This document shows positions 1-11,987 of a DNA stretch of 64,000 nt, in pieces. The stretch comes from Brachionus rotundiformis. Its lineage: Eukaryota > Rotifera > Eurotatoria > Ploima > Brachionidae. Each line of letters starts with the position of its first letter. Within the stretch, counting starts at the first letter, position 1. The notes under the pieces were generated by a model, which saw nothing but the letters and a program-made list of their open reading frames with translations, was not told the origin of the DNA and made no database searches. A program made the position numbers and the translations under genes. The DNA lies in contig JAESIW010000124.1 of NCBI GenBank assembly GCA_016802295.1, forward strand, positions 850,791-914,790, given 5' to 3'.

Positions 1-402
1 TAAATAAATAACAATATTTATCTATAGTAAATTTGAACACAAAAAAATAAATATGAATTTAAAAAAATCAGTGATTTTTAGATTATCAAAATTAAATATT
101 TGTGATTGAACAAATGATATATATAACCTGTTTTGAGAGAATCAATAATACAAAGATTAAAAATGATTTATCTTTTCTTATAATTTTAGCTCAATCTCTT
201 TTTTATAATCTTAAATAATCTTAATTCGCATATAATAAAAAAAAATGTTGTTTAGATATTAAATTTTAAAAAATTTTACCTATTAGCATTGATAGTTTTA
301 AATTTAATTTATCAATTTTTTAAAAGATTTTTAAATCTATAAGCTTAAAGTATCTCATTACAAGATATGTAACAAGTAAAAAAATTTCACTAGATATTTT
401 CT
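1..402. other. AT-rich sequence, no gene seen
   Basis: Very AT-rich sequence with short A and T runs and no open frame of note. I see no RNA gene or recognisable protein. It ends at the left terminus of the inverted-repeat element at 403. Confidence 0.6.
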
Positions 403-625
403 TTAACACTAGAAAGCCCGAGGGATCTTTTAAACCCCTTTTAAAAAAATTTAAACTTGAATATTATCTCAAAGAAATAAAGTTATCAAAAATCACTTAA
501 ATAAACTTAAAATCAACATGTAATACTTAAATTTTTTAATCATATTTAAAATAAATTTTTTCTATTTCTTTTGACATTTTAATTTTAAATTTTTTTAATT
601 AATCAGTCGGGCTTTCTAGTGTTAA
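403..625. mobile_element. MITE with 19-bp TIRs and TTAA ends (piggyBac-like)
   Basis: A 223-bp element bounded by perfect 19-bp terminal inverted repeats, TTAACACTAGAAAGCCCGA at 403-421 and its reverse complement at 607-625. Both ends begin with TTAA, the target duplicated by piggyBac elements, and the following CACTAGAAAG resembles the CCCTAGAAAG-type piggyBac terminus (recalled, not searched). The interior is AT-rich and has no coding capacity, so it would be non-autonomous. Related ends occur at 4710-4902, 60223-60430 and 60510. Confidence 0.75.
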
Positions 626-1309
626 AAAAATTATCAAATCTTAATTTAAAATTTGAATATAATTTTTAGTAATTGAATTTTACTTTAGTACTTTAGTAAT
701 TACTACATCTAAGATAAAAATTGTCTATTTATATTTTACAAATCAGAAAAAACAAATAAATATTGATACCAATTTCGAAAATAATGATTCTTTTTTTTTG
801 GTTAAAATAGAAGAGGCTTAGGAAATTTGATTATATTTTCAATTGAAAATATTTTATATTTAAATTATTAAGAAATTTTAAACTTTGGCAAATAATTTAA
901 AATTTGTTCAGAGTTGTATTTTATCTTAATTTCCCCTTTCCTTGCAAATGATCTTATTGAAGATTATTTAATTTTAGATTAAAATTTTAGAAATTTGAGA
1001 AATTTTGTAAATAATTTATCTCTTTTTTTGCCAAAGCTAGTACTGACTTTGGTATAGAAAAAAAAAGCTCAGTTTCTTTCATTGAAACCATTCTTAATTC
1101 AATTTTATTTAATTTTAAAACTGTTTTTAAAATAATTGAACCATTTAAAATATCGATAAGTTGACAAACTTAAAAAAAAACACCAGTTAATGATGATTGA
1201 TTTGCCATTGATATTGTGACAATGTTCTTTGTATTATCATACGGATCAACAATTGAAAAAAACAGCTTAAAAATGTAGATAAAATTGAAATAATCTAATT
1301 TCAATAAAT
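626..1309. other. AT-rich 3' flank of RPL18A
   Basis: Intergenic sequence downstream of the minus-strand RPL18A stop codon. Apart from homopolymer runs I see no coding frame, RNA gene or repeat. Confidence 0.5.
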
Positions 1310-2021
1310 TTAGAAGCAGGTTGTTGGTCTTCTAGTGGTGAATCTTGGTCGATTGAGACGCATTTTGACACGGTGGGTCAACGGGAATCTTATTTTTGAA
1401 GCCTTTAAATATTAAATAAGCAAATATTAAAATTAGTAAAGATGATCAATTTTGAAGTAATTACATGAAATTGAGTGACATTTGGTCTTCTGCATTTGTT
1501 AGCTGGGATTTCTTCAACTCTCATGATTTGAATCGAGTGACCTCTAGCTCTGTGTCTGGCACCCATATCTCTGTAGCATGTGGTGACTGCGCCTTCAGTG
1601 GTCAAGTCTCTGTATTCTCTGTACATATTGTGAGTTCCACTTCTGGAATCGTATCTCAACCAGATGGCAAAGTTTTTAACTTTTAGTGGTTTTTTTTCGT
1701 AGATCTGATTTAATTAAATTAATTAAGTTTTTTAAACATATTGTTTTAAATCAATCAATTATTTACTTGAGCACATGAGACGATTTCACCATTAGCTTTC
1801 TTGACGTTCTTCAACAATCTAATAAAGTACCAAAATCTGCTCTTGGCTACGACGGTGTTTGTAGCAAAAATTTTCATTTGGTACAATGGTGGATTGGGTT
1901 CTTTCTCGTTTGGTAATCGTCTGCCGACAACTCTGTATTGACTGAGCTTAAATTAGGATAATATTACCAAATTGGTCTTTTTATTTGTGGAAAATGGACA
2001 AACCTCTCCTTGAACCTTCAT
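1310..2021 (-). CDS. RPL18A: 60S ribosomal protein L18a (eL20), complete
   Basis: Component of the cytosolic large ribosomal subunit. Four exons on the minus strand: 2004-2021, 1767-1946, 1465-1704 and 1310-1402, with GT-AG introns of about 57-62 bp. The spliced frame is 176 codons plus stop, the same length as the human protein. Diagnostic blocks are PPLYQMKIFA, VVAKSRFWYF, the LRYDSRSGTHNMYREY stretch in exon 3 and HRVKMRLNRPRFTTRRP near the C-terminus. Exon 1 encodes only MKVQGE, a very short first exon of the kind often seen in ribosomal protein genes. The start is the only ATG that splices in frame to LSQYRVVGRR. The gene is head to head with EXOSC4 across about 0.6 kb, so the two may share a bidirectional promoter. 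Confidence 0.96.
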
Positions 2022-2615
2022 TTTTTTAGTTGAATATCTTGATATTCAAATCTAAATATAAGGAAGTAGATAACCAGGGGTAAAATTAGGAGTATTGCTT
2101 ATAGATATAATTTAAGAGTTAATGTTCACGTTTTTTCCAAAATTTTTTTCAATAGATTTTTTAAAGCATTTACTTGCATTGCCAGTGTCAAGTACGAATA
2201 TAAAAATATAATGCACATATAAAGTATATATCTATGCTTAAAAAGCAATGCAAATTTCGATCAGAAAAAACTAAGTTTTTTTTTTATTATAATTTGAATA
2301 AAGTACCAGAGAAATTTAAACCACGACCTTGACTCAAATACATATTTTTCAAAATAAGCTCTACTTTTTAGCCTAAATGAGCCGAAAAAAGTTTATTTGA
2401 AGAAAAAAAATTTTTTTTTTGATCTATTTAATAAACAGTTGAAATGATAATATGAAATTTTTATTTAACTTTTTTAAAAAAATTCTGTTTATTTTGTACA
2501 GATAATTCAGTTATTTTGGTTTTATTTTATTCGAATGTACACTAAAAGTTAATATGACCACGTGCTTAAAATATTTATTTATTTTCTTAATTTAAAAATT
2601 TTCAACCAATTTAAA
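2022..2615. promoter_or_regulatory. Divergent RPL18A / EXOSC4 intergenic region
   Basis: About 590 bp separate the two divergent start codons. The sequence is AT-rich with T tracts and has no open frame. A pyrimidine tract abuts the RPL18A start on its own strand, reminiscent of the TOP-type start sites of ribosomal protein mRNAs, but the transcription start is not visible. Promoter role is inferred from position only. Confidence 0.4.
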
Positions 2616-3407
2616 ATGGCAACTTTATTAGATCCAATTATTGGATTTAGAATCGATGGTAGACGATCGAATGAGTTGAGGAAAATTCAATGCGAAGTTG
2701 GTGTATTTGCTCAAGCGGATGGATCAGCAATTCTTTCCCAAGGTAATACTAAGGTGGTGGCTACAGTTTATGGACCGCATGAAGTTAATCTTAATTTATT
2801 TTTCCAAAATTCTTTTTAAAAGCTTATTTAAAAGAATAGAGGAGGACGATCTAAAAGTCTACACGACAAAGCAGTTATAAATTGTCAATATAGTGTAGCT
2901 ACATTTAGTGGTACCGAAAGAAAGAATCGTCCTCATGGAGATTGGAAAACAGTTGAGATTACCGCTCATTTAAAGCAAACATTTGAAGCAGTAATTCAGA
3001 CAGAAAAGTATCCAAAATCTCAAATAGATATTTATGTAGAAGTGCTACAATCAGATGGAAGCAACTATTGTGCTTGTGTAAATGCAGCTACTTTGGCAAT
3101 AATCGATGCCGGAATTCCAATCAAAGACTATGTTTGTGCTTGCTCGGTTGCCTTGATTAGAGATACGCCACTTATTGACATCAATCATCTTGAAGAAACA
3201 TCAGGTGCTCCACACTTTACTCTTGCCTTGTTGCCAAATTACGATCAAATTGTACTTTTGGAACATGCTTCTAGAATGCATTTAGATTACTTAGATAAAA
3301 TGATCGAATCAGCAATGATCGGCTGTAAGGATATTTATGCTGTTCTAAACAAGTATATAAAATCAAGAGTTGGTACAATTAGCAAAAATTTTAGCAATCT
3401 GATTTAG
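2616..3407 (+). CDS. EXOSC4: Exosome complex component RRP41 (EXOSC4), complete
   Basis: RNase PH-fold subunit of the hexameric ring of the RNA exosome, which degrades and trims RNA in nucleus and cytoplasm; in animals this ring is structural rather than catalytic. Two exons, 2616-2783 and 2835-3407, joined by a 51-bp GT-AG intron in phase 0. The product is 246 aa; human EXOSC4 is 245. Recognisable blocks are IDGRRSNELRKIQCEVGVFA, QADGSA, QGNTKVVATVYGPHE, INCQYSVATFSG, SQIDIYVEVLQSDGSNYCAC, VNAATLAIIDAGIP and VCACSVALI. The ATG precedes MATLLDPIIGFRIDGRR, matching the family N-terminus. An AATAAA at 3434-3439 is a likely polyadenylation signal. Confidence 0.96.
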
Positions 3408-3439
3408 AATTTTATTAAAGAACCATTATTGTAAATAAA

Positions 3440-4709
3440 TAATTACTCGTCTAATGTTTAATTATTTTTTTCATAATCATAATAATTTAAATTAATTAAT
3501 TATATAAATATCTATCGAAACCTCAATTTTGTTATTTACTACAGTTTAAAAAAAGTTCTTATCAAAAATCAAAAATTCTTACTAGTAAATTTGAATTAAG
3601 TTTTTTAACTAATTTAATACAAATAATAATCAAAAAGCCAATTTATTAAACTATATTTTTAAATATTATGTATTAAAATCTGGTCATATCTTGTTAGAAA
3701 AATTCTAATTCTTATTTTAATTACACATTATTATTTGGTTTGAAAAAGCAGATTTTATGCTTGGATAATTATTTCTTTTATTTTTAAGGACAAATATCAA
3801 TGTTTTTATTTATTTTTATTTTGTTAAATATATAATTGAGGGGAAAACTCCAGGGTTTTTTTTCCGGATGGTGCAGGCCTTTATTTAAACTATCTTGTTT
3901 GAAAAAAATACAAAAAATAAATTATTAAGTTGAATTTTAAAAACAAGAAATGTTTTTAAATAACAGTAATGCAAAATTAATTATTAATGATCATTATTAG
4001 TATAAATATCAATTATAAATATCTCTTTTTCATTGGGATAATAATTATCAAGTGCAAAATTTGGCAACTAATATGCAAAGAACATGTAGTTTGGCAAGGC
4101 CTCCTTAGAAGATTACGCAGAGCATTGACATCAAATGATGGTACCAGTACACACAATATACTTACTCAATTTATAAAGTATTGGAAGAAATGAGTGCTGA
4201 GTTATCACAGCATAACTTATCCATACTTAACAGGGATACATTTTAGGTATCAAATGGGATTGATTTAATCTACATTTTCTTGAATCAAATAATAGATTTA
4301 ATAAATTTCTTTTCTTTTTATTTTAATTGTTTAAATTGAAATTATTATTTGTTGTAACTACTCATGTATAATTTTTGAATATGTAGTTATAGAAAATTTT
4401 AAATATCAACTAACAATTTTTAATAATCGCCAAAAATTAGTCAAAATGTCAATATTAGATTAGCTGAAAAGTCACAAGAACATTTATTTAAACAGGGAGC
4501 TAATTTTGTTTTATTATAAAAATATAGCAAAATATAAATTACTAATAATTCTAGTGAAAAATTTAAAATAAAAAATAATTTATTGAATTAATTTTTTAAA
4601 TAATTTTCAAATTTTATGAACAACATTTTATGAGTAATTTTTTTTGGTTAAGACAATAAGCAACACAGAGTAGCTAATACAATCAGAAAATTCTTTTTTT
4701 ATCAATTAT
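3440..4709. other. Intergenic AT-rich region, no gene seen
   Basis: Downstream of EXOSC4. Only short chance frames are present, none with family resemblance. A G/C-containing patch near 3840-3890 has no fold or frame I can name. Confidence 0.5.
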
Positions 4710-4902
4710 TTAGCACTCTAAAATCCGGAGGGGTTTTTGGGCTGAAATTACTTATCTTTTTAATTGTTATTCCATGAAAAAAGGTATATTTTGCAATAAA
4801 TATAAATTAATTTTGATATTTTTTTATTTTAATTATCGGATTGAAAAAAAAATTTCAAATAATTTATTTAACCAAACAAAAATAAGATGTTTGAGTGTTA
4901 AA
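4710..4902. mobile_element. MITE copy related to the 60223 element
   Basis: A 193-bp segment starting TTAGCACTCTAAA and ending TTTGAGTGTTAA, imperfect inverted ends again of the TTAA type. Its interior (TTATCTTTTTAATT, then a TTCCATGAAAA core, then TTTTAATTATC) aligns for about 150 bp with 60240-60430. After the left end it carries TCCGGAGGGGTTTTTGGGCT, which is found, inverted and slightly changed, at the right end of the 60 kb copy. Together the copies show the full terminal repeat, and each has lost part of one end. Confidence 0.65.
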
Positions 4903-7021
4903 AGATTTTTTCCAAAACATTTATAAAAATTTATAAAATAAACGGTCTTTTTGATTATTATTTGTATTAAATTAGTTAAAAAACTCTCTAATTTTCTAGT
5001 AAAAAAGAGATAAGATTTTTGAAATAAGAATTCAAGATGAACTATTAAAAAAACAATCGTTTTATAGAATATTATTTATTTATTTATTTTGATTATCAGT
5101 TTTTAAACAAATTTGATTTTTAATTAGTTTTTAATTGATTTTTAATTCATATAAGAAAACACAACTGTTTCTGAAAATTTACTGATTTATAAACCGTTTT
5201 AATACGCTTCAACATTATCAATCAAACACAATCTTCATAAACAAAACAAAACTAGTCAGAAAATGTTGGTCAATCGAGATAGGAAAAAAATTAATAACTA
5301 TAAATGGAATAAATTTAGCATTTAGGTTGATACGTTTTTTGTAGACAAGCTTTTTGGGCATATTTAAGAAAAATATTTCTTCTAGCCCGGAAGAAACATG
5401 AATCCAGGCCTTATCAGCGTTATCAGATAAAATGAAAAAAAAATTCTATTTTTGTTTACTTTTTAGATTAAGTATTCAAGGTAGAGTAAATTCGTTATCT
5501 CTTGTGAATGTTATTATTGGCATTGTTGTTTTTCCAAGATTTTGATAAGTTCATTTTAAATGCATTTTAGACTCAAATGTATCAAATATCATCCCAAAGC
5601 GAAGTTAATAAACCAGTCAAACAAATAAACACAGAGATATCATTTGAGTTGAGATAAGAGAGAATTATGCCAATGCATTTAACATCTGGAATAGGTATGG
5701 GCGGATTTGGCACCAAGTCAAGCGTCTAATTTTCTTGAGCATCGGACAACCAGCAGAGATTAAACAAACAGGACTCAAGTGTGCCGTATATGCTTCAATT
5801 TCAGTCAAGTGAACATGACAAGCGTTTGAACTTGGTCGGATATGACATGGATGCAATCTTGAAGATTTGGAAATATTGAACAAAAGAGTACCGTAGTATA
5901 TTAAATTACCAGAACTTAACTTACAGGTGCTCTATGTCCGTTTGATCTTTACATGCATGTACTAGCAGTTTATTTGAGTACTCTTGATTTATTTGAAAAT
6001 TGACACCCACATGCATTGGACATTAATTGAACAACAATTAATAGAATCAAAAATAATAATAAACAATAAGATACAAGATGAAAATTGATACTAATTCAAA
6101 TTGTTGATTTATGCATGAATTAATTCAATAAATAACCTGAAACTTAATTTCTATTAAATTAATTAATTATTTTTGTCTCCAATTTTGTATTTATTAATTA
6201 TATCCTGATAAAAAAAGTTTGCCTCACAAGAGCACAACTCGTGGCAAGCTATATTCTCTCTCACTACTGTAATTAAACAAATCTATAATTATAAAAAGCT
6301 TTTATTATTAAATTACAAATGAAATTCGACTCGAAAATTAAGTGATAAAAGCATCGAGATTTGTGTACAAGTTTCATGAGTGTACAAGATAGCTTAATTT
6401 GATACTCAATTAAAAATCAATTTTTGAACTCGTCCGGGAGTTGAACATTTGTGTGAGTTGATGTCGAATGTTCGGGGGAATAAATCTGATTTTCTAATTA
6501 GAAACAAATTTTTTATGATACCTTAATGATGTTCCATTAAGTAAATAAATTGCACGTGTTTAGTGTTTGGGTACATTTAGACTAATTGAAGTAACCTTTG
6601 TGGCTAAACCATAATGGATAATTACAACTATTGATTTGAAATTAAAATTTTAAATTAGCCTTTGTGGCTCAATCATGCTTCTAATTAACTTCAACTTTAC
6701 CTGTTGAAAAAAAAATTTGATATTTGATCAAAATCTGCTAGGCGGACAGAGCCGAGCCACTTTGGAAAATAAACAACTGAAACTCAATACACAACAGATA
6801 GAACCAATGCTAGAGCACATATGATAAAATTTAGCTAATTAATCAGGATAAGATATCTAGAAGAAGTAATCGAATATGATGTTATTTTAAGATAAATGAA
6901 TTTTAGAGTAAAAACAACTCGACCACACACAGACAAGAGCCAATTTGGTCATTTAGTTCAAATGTATAAATGCCCGGATGTTACAAACAACTCCAAAAGT
7001 TTAATTAACAAACTCTCTTCT

Positions 7022-7040
7022 TTCTCTCTCTCTCTCTCTT
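7022..7040. repeat. CT dinucleotide microsatellite
   Basis: Uninterrupted CT repeats followed by a T run. A simple repeat with no evidence of function. Confidence 0.85.
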
Positions 7041-7358
7041 TTTTTTATGTTTTTTGCTGATGATTGACTTGCTGAGATAATAAACTTATCATTTAGTGTA
7101 ATCGGATATGAGAAATTCCAAATTATAAACAAAAAAAAATGATATTTTTAATTTTGAACTAGACGGTGTTGAGGAAATTAAATGCGAATTAGCTTCGGCA
7201 GCGCATAAAAGATAGGCTGTCAGTCAGTAAGCTGATTGTTAAATGAAGCATGGTCTTTAGAGTTCAGTGAGCGTAGAATGTAAGCAAATAGAGAAGAACA
7301 AAAAAAAGAATAGGTAAACATATAATGATAAATGGAAGCAGTTTGTCTGTATGTGTTG

Positions 7359-7375
7359 TTGTGTGTGTGTGTGTG
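7359..7375. repeat. GT dinucleotide microsatellite
   Basis: A short GT repeat run in the non-coding region upstream of ZEB copy A. Confidence 0.8.
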
Positions 7376-8037
7376 GGGACTAGGCCTACCTATTTTAAAA
7401 ACGATGGGACTAGTGCGTTGCGTGCATACGCACCATACGCAATTATGAAAAAATATTTAAGAAAAGTTAACAAGATTTTTGTAAAGAGACGTTTATAGAT
7501 TACATGATTCTAGCTAAATTCAAGCGATTATTAGATTACTTTCGAATGCATACATCAAATTCTCGTCCTCACTTCGTCTTAAAAAGTAAGAGAATAATTA
7601 GTAACAAAAATGAAAACATTCATATTGATGGTGGTGTATGTTAGAAACCTATCATTAAAAGACGCTATGCTCTCTGAATAAAGCATGTGGACGCTTGCTT
7701 CAAGAAACGCTCAAGTCTTCCAACAACAAAAGTGTATAAATTAGAGAGCAAAATTGCGATTAGAATTAACTATTTTTATTTTGTTTTTGTTCACACTAAT
7801 TTACAGGCAAAGTATGTTAGCTAACTGATTAGCTAACTAAATAACTAACTAAGTAAGTAAGTAAGTAAGCTTTTTTGGATCAACTATTTGCGAGAATAAG
7901 CTACACACTTTTAAACAATTTTCTTGACGAACACGTTTTGGTTTTGTGTTACGCCATTCAATAAAGGCCCGTTTCTATTTCAAGCGCATGCTAGCTAAAT
8001 TACTTAAGTTTAGAGGTATTTTCATATCCATGGCTTA

Positions 8038-8040
<3 letters not shown>

Positions 8041-8070
<30 letters not shown>
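8041..8070. repeat. AC dinucleotide microsatellite, 15 units
   Basis: Thirty bases of uninterrupted AC repeat. Likely length-polymorphic. Confidence 0.9.
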
Positions 8071-8072
<2 letters not shown>

Positions 8073-8647
8073 ATGTACAATCTCTTTTTTTTATTTAATT
8101 TTTTTAAAGTTTAAAAATTGTCCTTGGCTGCTACTGGTGGTGGCGTGCCATCACTTCTAATAGGTAATTATGATAATTTATCATGCAGGAATAATAAGAA
8201 GAAATTTTTTTTTTTTTTTCAGATAAACTTTTTTTTCTGTTGTTTAAGCTAGAACAGATAATTTTTGTAGAAAATTTTTTGTTTTGTTTTGTTTTATGTA
8301 TGTGTGAGTTGGAAGCCGAAATTAGGTTAGCTCTTTTTAATTATTTCTGAAAAATATTAACTGATCAAGATGATTCCACATAGAGAACGTGTTTCAACTT
8401 CAAGTTACCTACTTGTTTTTTTAATAAATTCTCTCTCTCTCTCTTTCTCTATCTATCTATCTCCTCTCTTTCTCATTTCTCTTTTTGTGTGTTGACTTTA
8501 ACCCAGTTTTAAGGTAAACGATTATCTGTTTTTGCCAGCTTTAGTAAATATTTCAAATAATTCATTATCTGACGAGCTGGAGCAAAAATAGCTTCTTATC
8601 TATTCTCGACGTTAACCCGTATAAGATTTCATCTACCTTAATTAAAA

Positions 8648-8879
8648 CAGGTATGCAAATTTGGCCAAAATTTGTTTCTAATTAAATTCTCCTATCTGTT
8701 CTGCCTAATACCTGATAAAAATTCAAATACAAAATTATGTGCGCCTAGCAGCTTAGGCGCAAACACTTGATGAACAACAACTACTAGTTTAAATAAGACA
8801 CTATAAAAACTTTAGAAGAGCTTTGTATAGAGTTTATAGTTTCGCAATTATCCACCATGGGGGGTACATGCATCAGGTA
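8648..8879. promoter_or_regulatory. Cluster of CAGGTA (ZEB/Snail-type E-box) sites
   Basis: Three matches to CAGGTA or its complement: 8648-8653 (plus), 8709-8714 (as TACCTG) and 8874-8879 (plus), about 0.7 kb upstream of the ZEB copy A coding exon. CAGGTA/CAGGTG is the known core bound by ZEB and Snail zinc fingers, so this would fit autoregulation or cross-regulation. Sites this short arise by chance, and I noticed the cluster after identifying the gene, so treat it as a hypothesis. Confidence 0.25.
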
Positions 8880-9610
8880 CCAAAATAACACGTAATCCCT
8901 CCGCAATCATTCAATGTCAAGCTAATCCCAGCGTTATTTTAGTCCAAAGACTAACAGTAAAATTTAGAAACAAAATAAAACGAAAAAATTTCTCTCTTCT
9001 TTTTGTCTATTAATAGATAGAGCTGTTCTAGGCCCAGGCCATTCATTACCTTAATTACCTAATTTTTTTTGTCTCTCAATTTTTTATGCTATTTAGATTT
9101 AATAAAAATAAAGAAAAACTAATTTTAGTATCGTTGTTATTGTGTGTGTTTGTTTGTGTTTTTGTTTGTTGTTCGACAATTGTCAGTCAGATCCGATGCT
9201 CAACAAGTCCTTGGGACAAAAAGGTGAGTGCTTGAACTAAGAGCTCAGAGTGGACCAAAATGGGCGCCAAATTTGGATTGAGAGCGCGCTTTTCCTTCAC
9301 TAATCAAATTTCACCTCCAATTGCGTAATTTAATTAAGCCATCTCTAAGGTGAACTTGGATTGTAGCGCTCTTTTTTCCTATCTATTTATCACTCTCTCT
9401 CTCTTTCTCTTTCTCTCAATCTCTTTCACTAAATTTAGGTGCTTCATCATTTTGCCCAGTAACCAAGCTAAATTGGAGAACTAATTAAATTTTTCTTTTT
9501 TCAAAAATCAAGGCTAGAAGTTAACACAACAAGCAAAGCTAAAATATAAAAACCAAAAAACAAAACCAAAACCAAAAAAGAATAAAACATATTTGGTTCG
9601 TATTCGCGCA

Positions 9611-11237
9611 ATGAACACGGACTACGAGGGCAAAAGCGGGGCCGATGCGGCCGCCAGTCTCTTCCAGTGCAAGATATGCAACAAGCCGTTCGATAACCTG
9701 CACCGTTTGCAGCGTCACATGATGTGCCATGACATGAGCCCAGAGCTGCGCAAATTCAAGTGCGACTACTGCAACAAGGCCTTTAAATTCAAGCATCACT
9801 TAAAGGTAAGCCAATCGAATTCTAATTAGTTAATTAGTCGCCAATCAAACGACTCAAGCCCACCTATTTCTATAGTCAACTCTATTTACTACCAATAGAA
9901 TATAAAGGTTTATAGAGAGAATAAAAAAAACAATATTAAATACATAGAATAAATAAATGAATAATTTTTTCTTATCTTTTATTAATTTTTATTTTTTTCA
10001 TTGTTGTGTTCTAAAATAGGAGCATACGCGAATACACACGGGCGAAAAGCCGTTCAAGTGCGATAATTGTGGCAAGAGATTTTCTCATTCGGGCTCATAT
10101 TCAAGTCACATGACTTCAAAAAAGTGCTGTATACAACCGACAAACGAATCGAAGCAGAGTCAAGAGAACATGTCCGCATTGAGTGCAAATGGAGTACAGG
10201 GGGCGAGCGAGGTCGCCCAATTGGCCAGCAACCCGCTGCTCAGCCTGCTTAGTCTGATGAATGCGGGCCAGAGTGCCGAGAGCCTGTTCAATCACCAGCA
10301 GCAACATGTCGGCAACATCGGCAGTATGTTAAATTCGCAAAATTTGGTCCAAATGTGGCTCAATTACATCAAGGGCGTCCAATTGTTCAGTTCGTTTTGC
10401 TCGTCACAAACAAGTGAGAAGAAACGAGCGCGCTCACAATCGCCGCACTCAATTCCGTCGTCGTCCTCCTCTCAGTCCTCGGATATTCCATCGGCCGACT
10501 TCGGCTCCGAGCCGCTCGATCTGAGCGTCAACAAACGCACCAAGACCGACACTGCCGACTCCAAGTACTACTCGAGAAAAAAGTACCTGCTCAAAAACTT
10601 CGGCATCGAGAACATAATCAACAAGGACGAGAACAACAACACCAATGAGACGTTCGACCAGGCCGAAATGGACACGCAATGTTCGAACACGTGCAGTGCG
10701 GACGAGAGAAGTCTGAACGAGTTCGACACCGAAAACGCCGAATTCTCGAACGAGGAGCAGAGTCTGACCCCGCCAAGCAGTGTCAAGGTCAAGTACGAAA
10801 GCGAGAGTCCCATGAGCGGCAGCAGTCGTCGCTCGTGGAAAGGCCACATAATACAAGGCAGCGACATGTACGCGTGTGACCAGTGCGACAAAATGTTCAG
10901 CAAGCAGTCAAGTCTGGCCCGGCACAAGTACGAACACTCGGGCATTAGGCCGTTTGTGTGCGACATTTGCACCAAGGCCTTCAAGCACAAACACCACCTG
11001 GCCGAGCACAAGAGACTCCACACTGGCGAGAAGCCGTTCGAGTGCAACACGTGTGGCAAGAGGTTCTCCCACTCGGGCTCATACAGCCAGCACATGAACC
11101 ATCGCTTCAAGTACTGTCGTCCGTACAGAGACCAACAGCTAATGCTGGACAACAACCCGGAGCTAACCGGAGACTCGAACGAACCTACTTTGCTCATTAA
11201 CGAAGCCGACACTCAACAACAAAACAAGTCATTCTAA
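9611..11237 (+). CDS. ZEB/zfh-1-like zinc-finger repressor, copy A
   Basis: Predicted nuclear DNA-binding factor of the ZEB (zfh-1) family. Two exons seen: 9611-9805 and 10020-11237 (phase-0 intron, GTAAGC donor), 470 aa. N-terminal C2H2 cluster, about residues 19-100: FQCKICNKPF, FKCDYCNKAFKFKHHLK, then FKCDNCGKRF with SHSGSYSSHMTSKKC, the family signature. A PLDLS CtBP-binding motif follows in the linker. The C-terminal cluster begins YACDQCDKMFSKQSSLARHK and ends with SHSGSYSQHMNHRFKYC. The ZEB homeodomain and the outermost N-terminal finger are absent. A candidate extra 5' exon lies at 9196-9223 (ATG, MLNKSLGQK, GTGAGT donor); joining it needs an acceptor near 9533, so the true N-terminus is uncertain. 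AATAAA at 11307-11312. Confidence 0.88.
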
Positions 11238-11987
11238 CAACCGATTCCTCTAATGCACAACCAAATAGCAAACAATTTTTTAGTTCACAATTGGTTCAAA
11301 TGGTCAAATAAAAAAGCTAGTTGGCGACATAATTTCCAACAATTTTTTTTGTCCTGTTTCGTTGTCCACTTTTTTTTTGTTTTTTAGTTTTTCTTTTTTA
11401 TCATTACTACTCATATTTTAAAATTGTTCACTTTTAAAAATTAAGAGAGAAAATGTGTCAGTAAAAATTGGTGTATAAAAATAATTTAATTTAAATCTAT
11501 TACATAAATTATATACTTATAAATATAACTTTTAGTTAAAAAAATAAATATAAAAACATATATTAGCTTTAAAAAAAAAAGACTTATTTTAAAGCAAATT
11601 TTTTTGATTTTCGCTGTTAAAATGTTCTTGTAGTTGTTGTTGTTTGATTTTAAGTTTTACTTTGTTTTGTTATTTTTGTTTCTCTTTCTCAGTTCTTATT
11701 TTAAAAAATATTCTTTTTTTTATTATTTTGCATCTTATTTATATTTGAACCATAATTTCAATAAAATTTTTAAGTTAAATGAATTTTTTTGTTCTTGTTA
11801 AAAAGTGGCCATTTGGCACGGAACCCAACGTTGTGCTGCCTCCTTTCAGTACCATGATTTTGTAGACTAAATTATAATGAGAAATTAAAAGTTAATAGTT
11901 TTAGTATTTTAAATTAAGATACTAAAACTTTGGATAACATAATTTGCTATCTCTTTTTTTTTTAAATTAAGTTCTTAAGAAAATAAT
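11238..11987. other. 3' flank of ZEB copy A
   Basis: AT-rich sequence with the polyadenylation signal near 11307 and long T and A runs, some probably 3' UTR. A fragment near 11830-11870 (CCTTTCAGTACCATGATTTT) matches part of the dispersed repeat seen at 16440 and 25195. Confidence 0.45.

Larger units (their letters stand above)
4903..9195. other. Long non-coding region upstream of ZEB copy A
   Basis: About 4.3 kb without a supportable gene. It contains CT, GT and CA microsatellites, many TAATTA-type sequences, a repeated CCTTTGTGGCT motif (6594 and 6659) and a cluster of CAGGTA boxes near 8.65-8.88 kb. Short open frames, such as the one at 5665-5883 minus, lack coding character. The size and mixed composition suggest cis-regulatory DNA of the downstream transcription-factor gene, which is inference. 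Confidence 0.45.

Noticed and set aside
5665..5883. Open frame on the minus strand, 72 codons
   Set aside because: No family resemblance, isolated in non-coding DNA, no convincing splice sites or start context.
7204..7230. CATAAAAG followed by TCAGTC, possible TATA box and initiator
   Set aside because: Spacing is shorter than for a real TATA/initiator pair and such AT-rich words are common here.
10116..11212. Long antisense and alternative-frame open reading frames across both ZEB genes (also 19174-20317)
   Set aside because: They are shadows created by the higher GC content of the finger-coding exons.
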